Source: Modestobacter sp. (GTDB lineage Bacteria > Actinomycetota > Actinomycetes > Mycobacteriales > Geodermatophilaceae). Taken from it: 5,591 nucleotides of DNA. Each line of letters begins with the position of its first letter. Position 1 is the stretch's first letter. The position numbers were made by a program, and so were the translations under genes. The stretch spans positions 1 to 5,591 of the forward strand of contig JAOPUQ010000262.1 of NCBI GenBank assembly GCA_025963425.1, given 5' to 3'. Below the pieces are notes generated by a model that saw only the letters and a program-made list of their open reading frames with translations, had not been told where the DNA came from and made no database searches. This document shows positions 4,065-5,591 of the stretch, in pieces.

Positions 4065-5591
4065 GTGAACGGGACCCCGGACGCTGTCGTCGTCGGAGCC
4101 GGCCCCAACGGGCTGGCTGCCGCCCTGCGCCTGGCTGCGGCCGGCCTGTCGGTCCGGGTGGTGGAGCGCGGCGACCGGGCGGGCGGCGGACTGCGCACCG
4201 AGGAGGTGACGCTGCCGGGCTACCGGCACGACATCTGCTCCTCGGTGCACCCGATGGCGGCCGCGGCGCCGTTCTTCCGTGAGTTCGACCTGGCCTCCCG
4301 GGGGGTCCGGCTGCTGCAGCCCGACATCAACTTCGCCCATCCGCTGGACGGCGGCCGGGCGGCGCTGTCCTTCTCCTCCCTGGAGCAGACCGCGGCCGGG
4401 CTGGGCGCCGACGCCGCGGGCTATCGCCGGCTGTTCGGTCCGCTGCTGCGCCACGGCGACGAGATCACCGACTTCTTCCTCACCTCGGCGTTCCGCCGAC
4501 TGCCGCCGCTGCACGGCCTCCTCGGGATCGTCGACTTCGGCCTGCAGGGCCTGCCCAGCGTGGGGTGGCTGGCCCGCCGGTACTTCGACGACGACGCGGC
4601 CAAGGCCCTGATCGCCGGCGCTGCCGCACACGGGATGCTCGACCTCACCCGCCCGCTGACGGCGGCGCTCGGCATGTTCCTCGGGATGATGTCCCACCAC
4701 CACGGCTGGCCGCTGATCGAGGGCGGCTCGCAGCAGCTGGCCGACGCCATGGTCACCGCGCTGGAGCAGCAGGGCGGGGAGGTGGTGACCGGGCACGAGG
4801 TCACCGACCTGCGCGAGTTCGACGGCGTCCCGGCGGTGCTGCTGGACACCTCGCCCGGCGCCTTCGTGGCGATGGCCGGCGACCGGGTGCACCCGGGCTA
4901 CCGCCGCTGGGTGGAGCGGTACCGGCACGGACCCGGCGTGTTCAAGATCGACTGGGCGCTCTCCGAGCCGGTGCCGTGGACCAACCCGGACGTCCGCCGG
5001 GCCGGCACGGTGCACGTCGCCGGCACCATGGAGGAGACCATCGCGGGGGAGTCCGCACCCGCCCATGGCCGGGTCACCGACAAGCCCTACGTGCTCGCCG
5101 TCCAGCCCACCGTGGTCGACCCGTCGCGGGCGCCGGCCGGCGGGCACGTGTTCTGGGCCTACGTGCACGTGCCGCACGGCTCGACGGTCGACATGACCGA
5201 GGCGATCGAGGCGCAGGTCGAGCGGTTCGCCCCGGGCTTCCGGGACACGATCATCGCCCGCAGCACCATGACCGCGGTGGAGATGCAGCAGTGGAACCCC
5301 AACGACGTGGGCGGGGACATCTCGAACGGCGAGGCGTCGCTGCGGCAGATGCTGGCCCGCCCGGTCCCACGCTGGAACACCTACAAGACGCCCGTCCCCG
5401 GCACCTACCTGGCCTCGGCGGCGACCCCGCCCGGGCCGGCGGTGCACGGGCACTGCGGCGACAACGCGGCCCGGGTGGCCCTGCGTCAGGTCTTCGGCGT
5501 CCGGCGTCCGGATGAACGTCGATTCGTGCTGGTCGATGACCAACGACGACCAGCGCGCCTGGTACGTCGAGAGTTCCGGCCGCGACGGCCT
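4065..5591 (+). CDS. FAD-dependent oxidoreductase, phytoene-desaturase-like (COG1233/PYROXD2-like), 3' end unresolved
   Basis: This is a flavoprotein oxidoreductase or dehydrogenase of unknown substrate. The frame is open from GTG 4065 to the right edge (509 codons). The N-terminal Rossmann FAD-binding fold is VVVGAGPNGLAAALRLAAAGLS (GxGxxG at G11-G16), with the ribose-binding acidic residue E34 in RVVER, followed by GGGLRTEEVTLPGYRHDICSSVHP (40-63). The middle carries HHHGWPLIEGGSQQLADAM. The C-terminal FAD motif is ATPPGPAVHGHCGDNAARVAL (near 453-473), after which homologs normally end within a few residues. I see no signal peptide or transmembrane helix. Carotenoid synthesis is not implied, because no carotenoid neighbours are seen. 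From about codon 483 (5511 onward) third-position G/C falls from nearly all to about half, so the last 27 codons are probably not genuine protein in this frame. Either the gene ends near 5512 after a lost base, or the frame is shifted at a 7-bp repeat. It probably shares the meaB transcript (53-bp gap). Confidence 0.85.
   Translation, partial: MNGTPDAVVVGAGPNGLAAALRLAAAGLSVRVVERGDRAGGGLRTEEVTLPGYRHDICSSVHPMAAAAPFFREFDLASRGVRLLQPDINFAHPLDGGRAALSFSSLEQTAAGLGADAAGYRRLFGPLLRHGDEITDFFLTSAFRRLPPLHGLLGIVDFGLQGLPSVGWLARRYFDDDAAKALIAGAAAHGMLDLTRPLTAALGMFLGMMSHHHGWPLIEGGSQQLADAMVTALEQQGGEVVTGHEVTDLREFDGVPAVLLDTSPGAFVAMAGDRVHPGYRRWVERYRHGPGVFKIDWALSEPVPWTNPDVRRAGTVHVAGTMEETIAGESAPAHGRVTDKPYVLAVQPTVVDPSRAPAGGHVFWAYVHVPHGSTVDMTEAIEAQVERFAPGFRDTIIARSTMTAVEMQQWNPNDVGGDISNGEASLRQMLARPVPRWNTYKTPVPGTYLASAATPPGPAVHGHCGDNAARVALRQVFGVRRPDERRFVLVDDQRRPARLVRREFRPRRP
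5497..5510. repeat. Tandem 7-bp repeat GCGTCCG x2 at the end of the oxidoreductase frame
   Basis: Two exact head-to-tail copies of GCGTCCG (5497-5503, 5504-5510) are followed by a shared G. Seven is one more than a multiple of three, so gain or loss of one unit shifts the frame. The repeat sits exactly where the G/C third-position signal moves from the oxidoreductase frame to the next frame. It could be a slippage duplication, a sequencing or assembly error, or coincidence. Confidence 0.6.
5512..5591 (+). CDS. Possible start of an unidentified gene (partial, runs off right edge)
   Basis: From ATG 5512 the frame reads MNVDSCWSMTNDDQRAWYVE and continues open to the edge. Of 26 full codons, 24 end in G or C, as expected for a real gene in this genome, against 13 of 27 in the overlapping oxidoreductase frame. 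A second in-frame ATG lies at 5536 (MTNDDQRAWYVE). Neither ATG has a clear Shine-Dalgarno. The ATGA at 5512-5515 would be a classic 4-nt stop/start overlap if the oxidoreductase were in the frame of that TGA. Alternatively, these codons are the oxidoreductase's own C-terminus displaced by the 7-bp repeat. I do not recognise the protein. Confidence 0.4.
   Translation, partial: MNVDSCWSMTNDDQRAWYVESSGRDG

Noticed and set aside
5530..5542. Inverted repeat TGGTC-GAT-GACCA near the right end
   Set aside because: It has a short 5-bp stem and probably lies inside coding sequence. A near copy (GGTCGATGACC) occurs inside ccr at 148-158, so it looks like common codon usage rather than an operator.
3975..5543. 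Long open frame on the minus strand opposite the FAD oxidoreductase
   Set aside because: The translation is His/Arg/Gly/Val-rich with no domain and mirrors the high-GC codons of the oxidoreductase. The plus-strand protein has clear FAD motifs.

Overview
This is a high-GC window in which every gene has a strong G/C bias at third codon positions. The start codons are mixed (one ATG, two GTG, two TTG) and the proteins resemble actinobacterial families. It most likely comes from the chromosome of an actinobacterium. A free-living soil or rock lineage such as the Geodermatophilaceae is possible, but that is only an impression from remembered protein resemblance. I see no mobile element, CRISPR array, tRNA or rRNA, and no sign of recent transfer.

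Layout. On the minus strand, at the left edge, is the N-terminal 322 residues of crotonyl-CoA carboxylase/reductase (ccr, start 967, running off the left edge). A 93-bp gap carries a perfect small palindrome and a possible promoter. Upstream of ccr on the same strand is methylmalonyl-CoA epimerase (mce, 1516 to 1061). A 264-bp divergent intergenic region (1517-1780) separates this arm from the plus-strand arm. The plus arm begins with a FadA4-type acetyl-CoA acetyltransferase (1781-2986), overlaps by 4 nt into a MeaB/ArgK-type G-protein chaperone of B12-dependent acyl-CoA mutases (2983-4011), and after 53 bp continues with an FAD-dependent oxidoreductase of the phytoene-desaturase-like (COG1233/PYROXD2-like) family (4065 to the right edge). 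In the last 80 bp the coding signal changes frame at a 7-bp tandem repeat, and a new gene may begin there.

How the genes work together. The thiolase condenses two acetyl-CoA to acetoacetyl-CoA. After reduction and dehydration by enzymes not in this window, Ccr carboxylates and reduces crotonyl-CoA to ethylmalonyl-CoA. The epimerase interconverts (2R)/(2S)-methylmalonyl-CoA, and enzymes of this family also act on ethylmalonyl-CoA. MeaB protects the B12 mutases that act on these substrates. This matches the ethylmalonyl-CoA pathway for acetyl-CoA assimilation, which also supplies extender units for polyketides, together with propionyl-CoA/methylmalonyl-CoA metabolism. The mutase genes are not in the window. 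The oxidoreductase has no obvious role in this pathway.

I do not see an undescribed defence or mobile system here. The points worth a second look are small: the frame transition at the right end, the palindrome in front of ccr, the epimerase with Gln where a metal-binding His is usual, and the start-codon architectures.
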